Source: Phocaeicola faecicola
GTDB lineage: Bacteria; Bacteroidota; Bacteroidia; Bacteroidales; Bacteroidaceae
Length of the DNA stretch: 64,000 nt
Direction of reading: 5' to 3'
Assembly: GCF_013618865.1 (NCBI RefSeq)
Contig: NZ_JABSOE010000015.1
Span: forward strand, 1-64,000
Under the pieces are notes generated by a model. It did not search any database, was not told the origin of the DNA, and saw only the letters and a list, made by a program, of their open reading frames with translations. The position numbers were made by a program, and so were the translations under genes. Shown here in pieces: positions 40,651-51,170 of this stretch; position 1 is the first letter of the stretch; every line of letters begins with the position of its first letter.

Positions 40651-42816
40651 TTATTTGATGAGGGTCATTTCCTCCAGCAGGTGACCAGCGCCGGCAAACT
40701 TGTCGATGATGAACAGCGTATAGCGGATATCCACGACGGCTGCACGCTGCAACTGCGGGTTGTAGGCGATGTCGCCCGTCAGTCCTTCGTAATTGCGGTC
40801 GAAGCCCGTACCGATCAGTTCTCCCCGTGCATTGAAGACCGGTGAGCCGGAGTTACCTCCCGTATTGTCGGTAGCCGTAGCAAAGCAGATCGGCATCCGG
40901 CCGTCGGGCATGGCATACGGACCGAAATCCTTTTTCTCATACAGTTCTTTCAGTTTGGCAGGTACCACAAACTCCGGATTGTTCGGATCTTCTTTTTCCA
41001 TCACGCCTTTCAGTGTGGTGTAATACAGATACTCCTTGCCGTCGGCCGGTTCATACGAACCGATCTTGCCATATGTCAGACGCAGGGTAGAGTTGGCATC
41101 CGGATAAATCGGCTGTCCGTTCCGCTGCTTGTAAGCCAGCACTCCCGCCACCCAGGTCTTGTGGGCACGGTTGTAGGCATCCGTCTCGCTCTTCATGGCC
41201 TCGCTCGTAGCCTCGTAACCGTCCTTCACCGACTGTGCGTAACGCACCATCAGGTCGTTCTTGAGCTGCATGGCATCCGGTTTCTTCAGGAATGCCTCCA
41301 GTGCCTCCCGGCTCCGGAAAATGGAGCGGTCGAAGCAGGCATCGATGAAGGCATCGGTACTGCCGTTGAACTCCTTCTTGATGGTTTCGAAGATACTGAT
41401 GCGCCGGTCTACCGGAATCAGCTGGGCATACAGTGCCAGCAGCTGCTTCGAAACCTTGCGGTCGACTGCCGCATTGTAGTCTTTGTTGAAGAACTTGTCG
41501 GCACGTTTCAGCAGACTGGCAGTAGCAGCCTGAATTTCCTTCCGGTTCTTGCTGTCGAGAGCCTGCTGCAGCGAGTCGGTTTCCGGTACCTTCGAGAACT
41601 CCGTACCCAGCATCAGTGCCTCATAGATAGCCTGCTGATGGTATACGGCATCACGGCGCTTGGCCACAATCTGACGGATGCTCTCAAAGGCCTGACGGTA
41701 ACTGTCGTCGCCGATTTCACGTCCGAAATTCAGCAGGGCTTCCTGCTCTCTCTTCTTGCGGTCGAGTACCTTCAGGCGTACCAGTCCTTCGTTCATGCCG
41801 ATGGCATTTTTCCAGTAATTGGCCGATGAGGCATACTTGGCGGCATACTGGATACGGATCTTGGGACTGCTTGCCATTTCCTCGCCCAGTACGCGCAGAC
41901 GTACGCCGCGGACCGTATCACGCATGAAGTTGGTGGTTTGCATCCGTTCTTCCACCTCGTCGCTGATCATGTAGCGCCAGTTGCGTCCCGGGAATCCCAT
42001 GACGAAAGTAAAGTCGCCTTCCTGGATACCCTTCAGGTTGATGGCCAGGTGTTTCTTGACCTTCAGAGGCACATTCGTCGCATCGTACCGTGCCGGTTTG
42101 CCCTCGGCGTTGGCATAGATACGGAAGATAGAGAAGTCGCCGCAGTGACGGGGCCACATCCAGTTGTCGGTATCTGCACCGAATTTGCCGATGGAAGAAG
42201 GAGGAGCTCCTACCATGCGGATGTCCTTATAGACAGTCTTTACAAACAGATAATACTTGTTGGCTCCGTAGAAAGGCTTCAGTTCGAGCACCGTAAACTC
42301 GTCGGTAGCGATTTTTTCCTTTTTCGCAAAGCGCTCGGCTACCCCTTCCAGGTATTTCGGAGAAAGATAGTTCAGTCCTTCCGGATCTTCATCCTTTTTC
42401 AACTGCTCTTCCACATATTCCGTAACGTCCAGAATACGGTCGATAAACGTGACAGTCAGTCCCTCGCAAGGAAGCTCCTGGCTGCGGTCCATGGCCCAGA
42501 AACCATCGGTCAGATAGTCGTGTTCCACCGAACTGTGCTGCTGGATATAGCCATATCCGCAATGATGATTGGTCAGCACCAGTCCTTCCGAAGAAATCAC
42601 CTCGCCGGTACATCCGCCTCCGAAGTGCACCACCGCATCCTTCAGGCTGATGTGGTCGGGAGAATACACCTGGTCGATGCTCAAGTCCAGTCCCAGGTCC
42701 TGCATTACAGCCGCATTCTGCTTCTTCAGGTCGGTCAGCATCCACATGCCTTCGTCGGCATAGCTGCCCATAGCCGTACATAATCCAAAGAGTGAGAGAA
42801 GAAGTGTTTTTTTCAT
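40651..42816 (-). CDS. S46 dipeptidyl-peptidase, DPP11-type (Asp/Glu-specific)
   Basis: 721 residues with a signal peptide (about 1-20). S46 serine peptidase that removes dipeptides from the N-terminus of peptides in the periplasm. Visible: TNHHCGY (catalytic His near 84), [19 protein letters not shown] (catalytic Asp near 226) and TGGNSGSPV (catalytic Ser 656). Eighteen residues after that Ser is Arg674 (GTGFDRNYEG). In characterised enzymes Arg at this position marks DPP11, which accepts acidic P1 residues, while Gly marks DPP7. The neighbouring paralogue has Gly. The specificity is therefore inferred from one residue plus family knowledge. It is transcribed in the same direction as the paralogue but separated from it by a terminator, so it is probably an independent unit. 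Confidence 0.93.
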   Translation of the reverse strand: MKKTLLLSLFGLCTAMGSYADEGMWMLTDLKKQNAAVMQDLGLDLSIDQVYSPDHISLKDAVVHFGGGCTGEVISSEGLVLTNHHCGYGYIQQHSSVEHDYLTDGFWAMDRSQELPCEGLTVTFIDRILDVTEYVEEQLKKDEDPEGLNYLSPKYLEGVAERFAKKEKIATDEFTVLELKPFYGANKYYLFVKTVYKDIRMVGAPPSSIGKFGADTDNWMWPRHCGDFSIFRIYANAEGKPARYDATNVPLKVKKHLAINLKGIQEGDFTFVMGFPGRNWRYMISDEVEERMQTTNFMRDTVRGVRLRVLGEEMASSPKIRIQYAAKYASSANYWKNAIGMNEGLVRLKVLDRKKREQEALLNFGREIGDDSYRQAFESIRQIVAKRRDAVYHQQAIYEALMLGTEFSKVPETDSLQQALDSKNRKEIQAATASLLKRADKFFNKDYNAAVDRKVSKQLLALYAQLIPVDRRISIFETIKKEFNGSTDAFIDACFDRSIFRSREALEAFLKKPDAMQLKNDLMVRYAQSVKDGYEATSEAMKSETDAYNRAHKTWVAGVLAYKQRNGQPIYPDANSTLRLTYGKIGSYEPADGKEYLYYTTLKGVMEKEDPNNPEFVVPAKLKELYEKKDFGPYAMPDGRMPICFATATDNTGGNSGSPVFNARGELIGTGFDRNYEGLTGDIAYNPQLQRAAVVDIRYTLFIIDKFAGAGHLLEEMTLIK

Positions 42817-42865
42817 ATATCTTATAAAATTGGGGTTAATTTACAAATCCAGTCAGGCAGAAAAA

Positions 42866-42913
42866 AGGACAAGCCGACAAGGTGTTTTGCCACAGCCTTC
42901 GTCTGCTTGTCCT
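42866..42913 (-). terminator. Terminator between the two S46 peptidase genes
   Basis: A perfect 9-bp stem (AGGACAAGC / GCTTGTCCT) with a 30-nt loop that has its own short pairing, followed on the minus strand by TTTTTTC. A second small hairpin (GGATGCC/GGGCATCC) lies at about 42922-42940. They end the upstream peptidase gene. Confidence 0.7.
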
Positions 42914-42961
42914 CTCTTGCCGGATGCCTTTCGGGCATCCCTATCTGTTCGACAGGCTGTA

Positions 42962-45127
42962 TTATTCAGCGATTGTCATTTCATCGATCAGGTTCTTGCA
43001 TCCACCCAGTTTCTCTACGATGAAGAGTACGTAGCGGATGTCTACGGCGATACAACGCTGCAGGTTGTTGTCGAAGTTGATGTCACCCGACAAAGACTCC
43101 CAGTTGCCGTCGAAAGCACAACCGATCAGTTCGCCGTTGCCGTTGATTACCGGTGAACCCGAGTTACCGCCGGTGATGTCGTTGGTAGTCAGGAAGCAAG
43201 CCGGCATTTCACCGTTAGGCAATGCATAGCGGCCGAAATTCTTGGTAGCATACAGCTCTTTCAGTTTGGCAGGTACCACAAATTCCGGATTGTTCGGATC
43301 TTCTTTTTCCATTACACCCTTCAGGGTAGTGTAATACTTGTAGTGGATACCGTCCTTCGGATCGTAAGCCTTCACATTACCGTAAGTCAGACGGATAGTG
43401 AAGTTAGCATCCGGAGCCTTCGGAGTCGGTGCATACATTTCGCACAGACCACGTACGTAAGTCTTATGCAGCAGGTCGATTTCACCGCTTACTTCGCTTC
43501 TCTTGTCGAAGAGTTTCTTCGCCATTTCGTTCTTGCTGCTAGAGTACTGGATAGCCAGGTCGGCATCGATAGCCTCTACAGTCGGGTTGGCGATGAAGGC
43601 ATTGAAGTTCTTTTCGTTGGCAAAGATAGTGTTGTCATACAAGGCATCGATGTAGGCATTGTAATCACCCTTGAACTGAGTCTTGATGGTCTGGTAGAAT
43701 GCCGGAAGAGCTTCAGCCGATACGCTGTCGGCATAAAGCGGAATCAGCACCTTAGCCACCTTGCGGTCTACTTCGTGATCGTAATCCTTGTTGTGTACGC
43801 TGGCATATGCCTCTTTCAGTGCCTCGATATTCTTTTCAATGTCTTTCTTCTTGTTTTTCTGCAGGGCAGTCTTCAGGTTCTCGAAGATTACGTAAGTCGC
43901 ACCGAATTCGATACCCGAACGGAAAGTCTCGCTGAAGTAAGTCAGCTCACGGGTAATCGGAGCCACCTTAGCCACGTACTCGTCAATCTGTCCTACCACC
44001 TTGGCATATGCCTCGCTGTTCTGTTCCTTGGCAAACTTGGCAAAGTTAGCTTCCTGTTCAGCCTTTGTTTCCAGTACACGGTTGTCGATGATGGCCTTGT
44101 TCATACCGATTGAGTTCTTCCAGTAGTTGCTTGAAGAAGCAAACTTGCTGGCATACTGGATACGCACCTTGTCGCTGGCAGCCATTTCCTGGCGCAGCAC
44201 GTTCTGGCGAGCCTCACGGACAGTGATGCGCGGTACGTTGGTACCCACCATGCGCAGTTTCACTTCGCTTTCTGTCAGGTAACGGCTGGTGCTTCCCGGG
44301 AATCCCATAATCATGGCATAGTCGCCTTCCTGCAGACCCTTCAGTGAGATGGTCAGGTGTTTCTTCACCTTCAAAGGCACATTGTCCTTGCTGTACTCTG
44401 CCGGATTACCGTTCTTGTCGGCATATACACGGAACATAGAGAAGTCGCAAGTGTGGCGCGGCCACATCCAGTTGTCGGTCTCACCTCCGAACTTACCGAT
44501 AGAAGAAGGAGGAGCAGCTACCATACGCACGTCGCTGTAAGTCTTGATGAAGAACACATAGAAACGGTTGCCTTCATAGAAAGGAAGCGCTTCGGTAGAG
44601 ATACCCGGCTTGCCCTTCAGGTCGCTCTTCTTCAGTACCTCAGCAGCCAGTTTGTCGAGGTATTCGGCACCGAATGAGTTGATTTCCGATACCTTTCCTT
44701 TACGGATGTCTTCGTTGACGTCTGCAGTCACATCGACGATGCGTTCCACAAACTTGAAGGTCAGTCCCGGAGTCGGCAGTTCTTCCGAGCGGTTCTTAGC
44801 CCAGAAACCGTCAGTCAGATAATCGTGCTCTACCGAGCTATGCTGCTGTATCGCGTCGTATCCGCAATGGTGGTTGGTCAGGATCAATCCTTCGGCAGAA
44901 ATGATTTCTCCTGTACATCCGCGTCCGAAAATACCTACCGCATCTTTCAGTGTGATACGTTCCGGATTGTAAATGTCGGCGATATCCATTTTCAAACCCT
45001 GCGCTTTCATTCTGTCAGCAAGATTCTGCTCTTGCATCAACTGTAGAAGCCACATTCCTTCATCGGCCTTTACCGGTGAGAAAGCTGCACAAATCAGTGC
45101 AAATGCTAATGCTTTAAGTTTTTTCAT
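42962..45127 (-). CDS. S46 dipeptidyl-peptidase, DPP7-type (hydrophobic P1)
   Basis: 721 residues when started at MKKLKALAF, which gives a normal signal peptide (about 1-20). A longer frame reaches 45187, but the extra 20 residues precede the signal peptide and lie over the promoter -7 box, so I reject them. Motifs: [27 protein letters not shown] (His), [21 protein letters not shown] (Asp) and TGGNSGSPV (Ser656). Gly674 follows 18 residues later (CAFDGNWES), the residue of DPP7-type enzymes with hydrophobic P1 preference. With the adjacent Arg674 paralogue the pair should release dipeptides from both hydrophobic and acidic contexts, useful for a peptide-fermenting gut anaerobe. Confidence 0.93.
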   Translation of the reverse strand: MKKLKALAFALICAAFSPVKADEGMWLLQLMQEQNLADRMKAQGLKMDIADIYNPERITLKDAVGIFGRGCTGEIISAEGLILTNHHCGYDAIQQHSSVEHDYLTDGFWAKNRSEELPTPGLTFKFVERIVDVTADVNEDIRKGKVSEINSFGAEYLDKLAAEVLKKSDLKGKPGISTEALPFYEGNRFYVFFIKTYSDVRMVAAPPSSIGKFGGETDNWMWPRHTCDFSMFRVYADKNGNPAEYSKDNVPLKVKKHLTISLKGLQEGDYAMIMGFPGSTSRYLTESEVKLRMVGTNVPRITVREARQNVLRQEMAASDKVRIQYASKFASSSNYWKNSIGMNKAIIDNRVLETKAEQEANFAKFAKEQNSEAYAKVVGQIDEYVAKVAPITRELTYFSETFRSGIEFGATYVIFENLKTALQKNKKKDIEKNIEALKEAYASVHNKDYDHEVDRKVAKVLIPLYADSVSAEALPAFYQTIKTQFKGDYNAYIDALYDNTIFANEKNFNAFIANPTVEAIDADLAIQYSSSKNEMAKKLFDKRSEVSGEIDLLHKTYVRGLCEMYAPTPKAPDANFTIRLTYGNVKAYDPKDGIHYKYYTTLKGVMEKEDPNNPEFVVPAKLKELYATKNFGRYALPNGEMPACFLTTNDITGGNSGSPVINGNGELIGCAFDGNWESLSGDINFDNNLQRCIAVDIRYVLFIVEKLGGCKNLIDEMTIAE

Positions 45128-45152
45128 TCTGTATATAAAATTAAATTTTTTA

Positions 45153-45160
45153 CAAATATA
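45153..45160 (-). promoter_or_regulatory. -7 box of the DPP7-type peptidase gene
   Basis: Minus strand TATATTTG matches TAnnTTTG, 25 bp upstream of the chosen ATG at 45127. It supports that start over the longer frame. Confidence 0.6.
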
Positions 45161-45439
45161 ATCTAACTTTTGCACATGAAAACCCATCTGTGTTCAGATT
45201 TTTGCATCTTCTATGAAAATAATGGCATTTTGTTCTTATTTTTACAGTTTTTATGACTTTCATTCCTTGCGCAATACAAAAGGGAGGGGAGGAGACGGTG
45301 ACTTTGTGTTACCCGCATCCGCCAGGGAAAAGGCAGGGAAAAAGCGGGGGAGAGGGAGTTAAATTCTTTTGATACAGTAATAAACCTCTATTTAAGTTTA
45401 AATTTTGATAATTTATTTTTTAGCAAGGTAGAAACATCT

Positions 45440-45447
45440 TACCTTTG
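45440..45447 (+). promoter_or_regulatory. -7 box of the DUF4369 lipoprotein gene
   Basis: TACCTTTG matches TAnnTTTG, 25 bp upstream of the ATG at 45473. The -33 region is only T-rich. The rest of the 45188-45439 gap is a purine-rich stretch with no gene. Confidence 0.6.
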
Positions 45448-45472
45448 CGCCGTAAACAAAAAAGCTTGTTGC

Positions 45473-46171
45473 ATGTATAAATTTTACTTTTTTCTGTTTT
45501 GTGCGATAATATGCGCTTCTTGCGGAAAGAAATATAAGATAGAGGGTGTCTCTTCTGTATCCAGTCTGGACGGAAAGATGCTTTTTATCAAAGTGCCTTC
45601 TGGTAACCAGATGGTGAAGATAGATTCGACTGAGGTAATACATGGGCTGTTCAAGATGGAGGGAAAGGTGGATTCTGCGCAATTGGTATCACTGTTTATG
45701 GACGATGAGTCGATTATGCCTTTTGTGCTGGAGGATGGAGACATCTACATTGATATAAGCAACTCGGGTATTACCATCAAAGGAACTCCGCTGAATGACT
45801 GCTTCAATGATTTTGTCATGAAGAAGAATTCACTGGACGACCGTGCCTACGAGGTGGAACGCCAGGAAAGCCGGATGATTATGGACGGAAAGGATTCTGA
45901 GACCATCCACCGGGAGATTACCCGTCTGCGTAAGGAAGTGAATGACGAAATGAATGCGTTGGCCAAGGAGTTTATTCAGGCCAACTATGAGAATGTGCTC
46001 GGACCGGGGGTGTTCATCATGATTTGCAACGCTTTCCCTTATCCGATGCTGACACCGCTGCTGGAGGAAATCGTGGACCAGGCTCCGGAGTCGTTCAAGA
46101 ACAATCCGATGATTAAGGAATACATGGCGGTGGCCCGCAGCAACATGGAAAAAATCGGGGCTTCGCGATGA
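45473..46171 (+). CDS. DUF4369-containing lipoprotein without thioredoxin domain
   Basis: 232 residues with lipobox ICASC (Cys17). Residues about 20-115 form a DUF4369 beta domain (YKIEGVSSVSSLDGKMLFIKVPSGNQMVKIDSTEVIHGLFKMEGKV, then a GDIYIDISNSGITIKGTPLND strand pair). The remainder is helical and ends at SRNMEKIGASR-like residues. In most Bacteroidota proteins DUF4369 is followed by a TlpA-like thioredoxin domain; here that half is missing although the protein is otherwise regular, so it is a natural short form rather than a truncated gene. A full-length relative is at 51171-52382. Function unknown; binding of a periplasmic ligand is plausible. A strong terminator follows, so it is monocistronic. 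Confidence 0.85.
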   Translation: MYKFYFFLFCAIICASCGKKYKIEGVSSVSSLDGKMLFIKVPSGNQMVKIDSTEVIHGLFKMEGKVDSAQLVSLFMDDESIMPFVLEDGDIYIDISNSGITIKGTPLNDCFNDFVMKKNSLDDRAYEVERQESRMIMDGKDSETIHREITRLRKEVNDEMNALAKEFIQANYENVLGPGVFIMICNAFPYPMLTPLLEEIVDQAPESFKNNPMIKEYMAVARSNMEKIGASR

Positions 46172-46256
46172 GTTGAGCCGTATCCGGTACCGGAAGGATT
46201 GCCGGTCTTGACCCGCATCCGGCATACGTATGGATTAAAGAAGTAATTTTAATAAG

Positions 46257-46303
46257 GCAATGCCGCATATCTCTTGAAAGAGGGGTATGCGGCATTGCTT
46301 TTT
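46257..46303 (+). terminator. Terminator of the DUF4369 lipoprotein gene
   Basis: A perfect 13-bp stem (GCAATGCCGCATA / TATGCGGCATTGC) followed by TTTTT. About 85 bp after the stop codon. The remaining 200 bp to 46505 hold no gene and no consensus TAnnTTTG box. Confidence 0.9.
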
Positions 46304-46505
46304 CTGTCTGCCGGAAAGTCTTTGGGAAATGCATGTATCGGCCTGGAAGACTGAAAGGGATTGTAAAGTGAATTTATATACGAATTACAGAACTTTTTTG
46401 AAGTCTTTCTTGTTTACATAATAATAAGGCGTTGCTTGTCTGTAGATGACTGCCGGCAGGGCCACTTGTTAACAATCGAAGTGAGTTTCGTTTAATATTC
46501 CAGGT

Positions 46506-49500
46506 ATGAACTTTTATAAGAGATTAAGATTTTGGGTGGGAATCGGAATGTTCCCCTTTTGGGTCAATGCCGTTTTTGCGGGAAACCCGTATGCAACGTA
46601 TCTCCAGGAGAATGAGGACGGCAGTCATGTCCTGTCGGGTGTGGTGAGTGATGAATCGGGAAATCCGCTTCCGGGAGTGTCTGTAGTGGTGGTGGGGACT
46701 TCGCTGGGTACCATTACCGATTATGACGGAAAGTATACGTTGAATCTTCCGCACACGCCTTGCCGGGTGCGTTATTCCTTTATAGGTCTGGAACCGCAGG
46801 AGGTGACGGTGAATAATACGGTGAAGGTGCAGCACATGACGTTGAAGACGGATGCCCAGCTGCTGGAGGATGTGGTGGTCATCGGCTACGGCAACAAGAA
46901 CCGGAAGAGTCTGACCAGTTCGATCGTTTCGGTGAAGAAGGAGGACATGGAAAAGCTTTCGCATACATCGACTACCGTACAGAACATGCTGGGAGGTACC
47001 ATCAAGGGGGTACTGGTGACGCAGAACAGCGGAGAACCGGGGGCTACGTTGTCGATCAATGTGCGCGGGGTGACTTCTCCTTATCCCATTACGACTTCGC
47101 TGACGGCCAACAATGCGCCGCTGTATGTGATAGACGGGGTCCCGATGTTTGTGGAAGGGAATGCGCTGAACCCGCTGCTGAATGTCTCGCCGGGAGATAT
47201 CGAAAGCATTGATGTGCTGAAGGATGCTTCGGCTACGGCCATCTACGGGTCGAGAGGAGCGAATGGTGTGATTATTGTCACCACGAAATCGGGAAGAAAG
47301 GGTGAGAAGGTGAAGGTGGAGGCCGGATATACCCTGAGTATCGGGAATCCGGTGAAGGAGTTTGCTCCGCTGGACAACCGGGAGTTCCGGATGTTGCACG
47401 AAGAGATTCTGGTCAACTCCATGCGTGCCTATAATGAATCGATGACCGGCAGGGTGGTGTCTACCAATGTGATGCCCGACTTGCTGATGAAATACGGTCG
47501 TTTTGAGATGGATCCGCAGACGATGCTTTTCACCGGGTTTCAGGGCTTGAACCCCTCGGCTTTCGGGGCGGAGAATGTGAACTGGAACCGGGAGATACGC
47601 AACCGCAATGCGTTGACGCATCAGTATAATGTGTCGGTGCGGGGAGGCTCGGAGAAGACGGATTATTCTTTTTCTTTCAACGGAATCAATCAGGACGGCT
47701 TGTATAAGTACGATCATATGGATACGTACGGGGCGCGTATGTCACTGAATACGGCTGTCAGCGAACGTGTCCGTGCGGGGGTATTGATGAGCTACTCCAA
47801 TTCGAGCCGGAAAAGTCCGAGTCAGGAGTCCATTCTGCAGAGTGATACGCATGCCTGGCTGGTGCGGCCGGATCGTCCTGTCTATGACGAGAACGGTGAT
47901 TTTGTCCGGATTGATTATGCGGCGCACTATGATTTGCCCGAGGGGGTGACGGTAGCCAGTCCGGTGGCCCTGCTGGAACGGAAATCGGAAAATGTGAGCG
48001 ACCAGTTTATGGGTAATGTGTATCTGGACATTGATATTCTGAAGGACCTGAAACTGCATGCGGATTTTACGATGGCTTCTTATAATTATTCCAACCGGTA
48101 TTTCTATCCGGGAAAGACGCAGGAGCTGTGGCAGGGGATGATTCCTTATTCCACACTCAGTACCAACCGTTCGAAATATACGAATACGTCTGTCAACTTC
48201 CGTGCCGATTACAGCCGGTACTGGAACAGGCATTTGCTGGGAGTGATGCTGGGCTATGGGGCCGACCGGAGTGTGAGCCGGGGAGAGGCTTTTACGTTCC
48301 AAGGATTCCCGAACGATGATTACCTGAACAATGTGGGTTCGGCACAGCACGTGCTGTCGTCTGCTGATTTTGTGACGAAAAGCGGACTGAATTCGTTGTA
48401 CGGTCGTGTGTCGTATGATTATGCCGGACGGTATCTGCTGGAGGCGAGCTTGCGTGCCGATGCTTCTTCGAAGTTCGGGCCGGGCAACCAGTGGGGTGTT
48501 TTCCCGGCGGTGTCTGCGGGATGGATGCTCAGTGAGGAGGATTTCCTGAAGCGGACCGGCTGGATAGATGAACTGAAACTGAGGTTGAGCTGGGGACAGA
48601 CCGGATCGACGAATGTGTCCAGTTTCTCTTACCGGCAGTATTATACGGCAGGACAGTATGGAAACAGTTCTTCCGTACGCCTGCAGGACTTGTTGCCGAA
48701 TGAGGGAATCCACTGGGAAAAGACGCATGAGGTGAATCTGGGACTTGACTTTACGTTGTTCTCAGGCCGTTTGTATGGGGGCTTTGACGTGTATTACCGC
48801 TATACGGCGGGATCGCTGGCTCCGGCACCTCATATCCTGGAGTCGGGCATGAAGAATTATTACGACAATATCATTGATGTGTCGAACCGGGGACTGGAGT
48901 GGATGATGGGAGGTTATCCGGTGCGGACAAAGGATTTTTCCTGGATGAGTGACCTGAACCTGGCTGTCAACCGCAACCGGATTGAGTCGCTGAACAATGC
49001 GCAGATTGCTGTTACCATGCAGGATGCCTTCCTGGTGGGAATGCCTGCCGGAACGGTGAAGGGATATGTGGTGGATCATATCATACAGGATGTGGAGGAG
49101 CTTGCGGCATTGAACGAGCAGGCGCAGCAGAAGGGGTTCGCCAATTACCAGAACGGTGGAGAAGGGGATTTCCTGATGCGGGACATGAACGGAGACGGTA
49201 CGATCTCGGCCGATGACCGGGTGGTGATTGCTAATCCGGAGGCGAAGTTGTTCGGTGGATGGACCAATACGTTCACGTACCGGAACTGGTCGCTTTCGGT
49301 GCTGATGCAGTTCCAGTGGGGAGGACAGGCCTTGTATTCCAACCTGAATCAGGAGGCTTACGGTTTTCTGGGGCAGAGTGTGGGGCGTGAACTGTTCGGA
49401 AATACCTGGACACCGGAGCGTCGGGATGCACGTTATGCGCGTCTGGTGGCTTCTCCGTATAACATGAATTACCTGGACAATGACCGGTATGTGTTTGAGA

Positions 49501-49739
49501 CGTCGTACCTGCGCATGAAGAATGTTACCTTGTCGTATGCCTTGCCTGAAAGGTGGATGACAAAGGCGGGTGTCGCACGGGGAAGTCTGTTTGTCTCGGC
49601 TACCAACCTGCTGACCCTGACCGGTTGGCCGGGGCTGGACCCGGAGACCATTGCTTCCGGCATTACAAGCATGGGAACCAACAGCGATCCTTATCCGTTG
49701 AGCCGGACGTTCTCGGTGGGAGTCAATTTGCAGTTTTGA
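46506..49739 (+). CDS. SusC/RagA-type TonB-dependent transporter (SusC3)
   Basis: 1077 residues. Signal peptide (about 1-25), CarboxypepD_reg-like domain (about 42-115, NPLPGVSVVVVGTSLGTITDYDG), DVVVIGYG, plug domain (LYVIDGVPM, IDVLKDASATAIYGSRGANGV) and barrel ending SVGVNLQF. No STN domain, so no direct link to an anti-sigma factor. Codon use is markedly GC-richer than in the PUL at 3.6-31.5 kb, which creates long antisense frames. It pairs with SusD3 (18 bp gap) and a TlpA-like lipoprotein. No glycosidase, peptidase or regulator is in the unit, so the imported ligand is unknown. Confidence 0.95.
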   Translation: MNFYKRLRFWVGIGMFPFWVNAVFAGNPYATYLQENEDGSHVLSGVVSDESGNPLPGVSVVVVGTSLGTITDYDGKYTLNLPHTPCRVRYSFIGLEPQEVTVNNTVKVQHMTLKTDAQLLEDVVVIGYGNKNRKSLTSSIVSVKKEDMEKLSHTSTTVQNMLGGTIKGVLVTQNSGEPGATLSINVRGVTSPYPITTSLTANNAPLYVIDGVPMFVEGNALNPLLNVSPGDIESIDVLKDASATAIYGSRGANGVIIVTTKSGRKGEKVKVEAGYTLSIGNPVKEFAPLDNREFRMLHEEILVNSMRAYNESMTGRVVSTNVMPDLLMKYGRFEMDPQTMLFTGFQGLNPSAFGAENVNWNREIRNRNALTHQYNVSVRGGSEKTDYSFSFNGINQDGLYKYDHMDTYGARMSLNTAVSERVRAGVLMSYSNSSRKSPSQESILQSDTHAWLVRPDRPVYDENGDFVRIDYAAHYDLPEGVTVASPVALLERKSENVSDQFMGNVYLDIDILKDLKLHADFTMASYNYSNRYFYPGKTQELWQGMIPYSTLSTNRSKYTNTSVNFRADYSRYWNRHLLGVMLGYGADRSVSRGEAFTFQGFPNDDYLNNVGSAQHVLSSADFVTKSGLNSLYGRVSYDYAGRYLLEASLRADASSKFGPGNQWGVFPAVSAGWMLSEEDFLKRTGWIDELKLRLSWGQTGSTNVSSFSYRQYYTAGQYGNSSSVRLQDLLPNEGIHWEKTHEVNLGLDFTLFSGRLYGGFDVYYRYTAGSLAPAPHILESGMKNYYDNIIDVSNRGLEWMMGGYPVRTKDFSWMSDLNLAVNRNRIESLNNAQIAVTMQDAFLVGMPAGTVKGYVVDHIIQDVEELAALNEQAQQKGFANYQNGGEGDFLMRDMNGDGTISADDRVVIANPEAKLFGGWTNTFTYRNWSLSVLMQFQWGGQALYSNLNQEAYGFLGQSVGRELFGNTWTPERRDARYARLVASPYNMNYLDNDRYVFETSYLRMKNVTLSYALPERWMTKAGVARGSLFVSATNLLTLTGWPGLDPETIASGITSMGTNSDPYPLSRTFSVGVNLQF

Positions 49740-49757
49740 TCGTAATTTGTATTTATC

Positions 49758-51146
49758 ATGAATCTGAAACATTATATATTGGGAATGATAGGGTTGTGCT
49801 GCATGAACGGATGCAGCCTGATGGGACCCATCGACGAGTTGAAACCGGAGTATGTGCTGGATGACAGGACGCTGATTACGGATGCGGCCTCGGCGGAAAT
49901 CGCGGTAGGAGGTATTTATGCTTCGTGGAGAAATTATTCGGGCATCTACAATGCGATGTTCATGCGGAGCGGGGTACTGAAAAGTTCTTCGGTAAACGGG
50001 GCGGCAAGTTTTGCTTCCGGAAGTATACTGGATGATAATTTCGTGGTTTCGGAAACCTATACGCAGTTGTATTATGTCGTGAATCAGGCGAATTCGGTAC
50101 TGGCTGCCTTGCAGGATGGCCGGTCCATCCGGGGCTTGTCGGAGGAGATGCGGCGTAATTACATCAAGGAAGCGAAGTTCAACCGGGCACTGGTGCATTT
50201 CATGTTGCTGAGGCTTTACGGGGAGTTCTGGAAGCCGGATTCCCGTTATGGGGTGGTCTTGTACGAGGAGCCTGTGAGAGGGAACATTCCGAAGGCCCGT
50301 GCTTCGGTGGCGGATTGCTATGCCTTGATTGTGTCCGACCTGGAAGAGGCGTCCGACTTGCCGGTGAAGACGGCTTCAGGACGTCCGGTGATGTATATGG
50401 CCAACGGTCTGTCGGCAAAGGGATTCCTGGCAAAGGTACGGCTGTCGCAGGGAGAGTATAAGGAGGCATACCGACTGGTGTCGGAAGTACTGGAAGAAGG
50501 AAAGGCTCAGGGCATCGTACTGGAAAAGAATTACGGAGATGTGTTTGCCAGTTTCGACAACTCGGAACTGCTGTTTTATCCGTATACGATGAATAACCAG
50601 CAGAAAGTGACGAGCAACTGGTACGACTGGAAGGGAGGTGCCGGAAAGACTCTGACGATGATTGCAGAGGCGCATCCAGGCGACCGGCGGTATCAGTGGG
50701 CATTTACCAAACCGGTGAATCCGGTGTATCAGATGAACAAGTATCAGATGAATGACCAAATAGAGAACCGGCCGGGCAATTCGCTCTATATGCTGCGTCT
50801 GTCGGAACTGTATTTCATTCAGGCGGAGGCCGGACTCCGGAAGGGGATCCTGACACCGGAACAGGTGCGGGGACTGCTGGCTCCGCTGATGAAGCGTGCG
50901 GGTTTTGATGACGGGTACCTGAAACAGGTGAAGGATGCGGACCTGCTGATGGAAATTTTCGACCAGAAGTATCTGGAACTGTTTGGAGAGAACTTTGAGG
51001 AATGGTTTGATATGGTGCGCTATCATGCACTCGATGGAGTGGACTGGCAGGCCCGGAAGTATGTGACGGCCTGGTCTGGAGGAGGCATTCTTCCTTTGCC
51101 CCGTATGGCGCTCTCTGGAAATAATTTGTTGGAACAGAATCCTTAA
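49758..51146 (+). CDS. SusD/RagB-type lipoprotein (SusD3)
   Basis: 462 residues with lipobox MNGC (Cys19), shorter than the PUL SusD proteins. SusD-like N-terminal helices: ASAEIAVGGIYASWRNYSG and YVVNQANSVLAALQDG, then REAKFNRALVHFMLLRLYGEFW-like EAKFNRALVHFMLLRLYGEFW. The C-terminal part has LYMLRLSELYFIQAEAGLRKG, LELFGENFEEWFDMVRYHAL and the end ILPLPRMALSGNNLLEQNP. Partner of SusC3. The reduced length and absent enzymes suggest a small ligand or peptide instead of a large glycan, as an inference. Confidence 0.93.
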   Translation: MNLKHYILGMIGLCCMNGCSLMGPIDELKPEYVLDDRTLITDAASAEIAVGGIYASWRNYSGIYNAMFMRSGVLKSSSVNGAASFASGSILDDNFVVSETYTQLYYVVNQANSVLAALQDGRSIRGLSEEMRRNYIKEAKFNRALVHFMLLRLYGEFWKPDSRYGVVLYEEPVRGNIPKARASVADCYALIVSDLEEASDLPVKTASGRPVMYMANGLSAKGFLAKVRLSQGEYKEAYRLVSEVLEEGKAQGIVLEKNYGDVFASFDNSELLFYPYTMNNQQKVTSNWYDWKGGAGKTLTMIAEAHPGDRRYQWAFTKPVNPVYQMNKYQMNDQIENRPGNSLYMLRLSELYFIQAEAGLRKGILTPEQVRGLLAPLMKRAGFDDGYLKQVKDADLLMEIFDQKYLELFGENFEEWFDMVRYHALDGVDWQARKYVTAWSGGGILPLPRMALSGNNLLEQNP

Positions 51147-51170
51147 TCTGAAATATAAAATATACTGCAT

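Noticed and set aside
45128-45187. Twenty-residue N-terminal extension of the DPP7-type peptidase.
   Set aside because: It precedes a proper signal peptide and overlaps the TATATTTG promoter box.
46524-50198. Long minus-strand open frames (397, 328 and 478 codons) opposite SusC3 and SusD3.
   Set aside because: They are antisense to clear SusC/SusD genes, have no signal peptide or family motif, and have His/Arg/Ile-rich composition typical of the complement of GC-biased codons.
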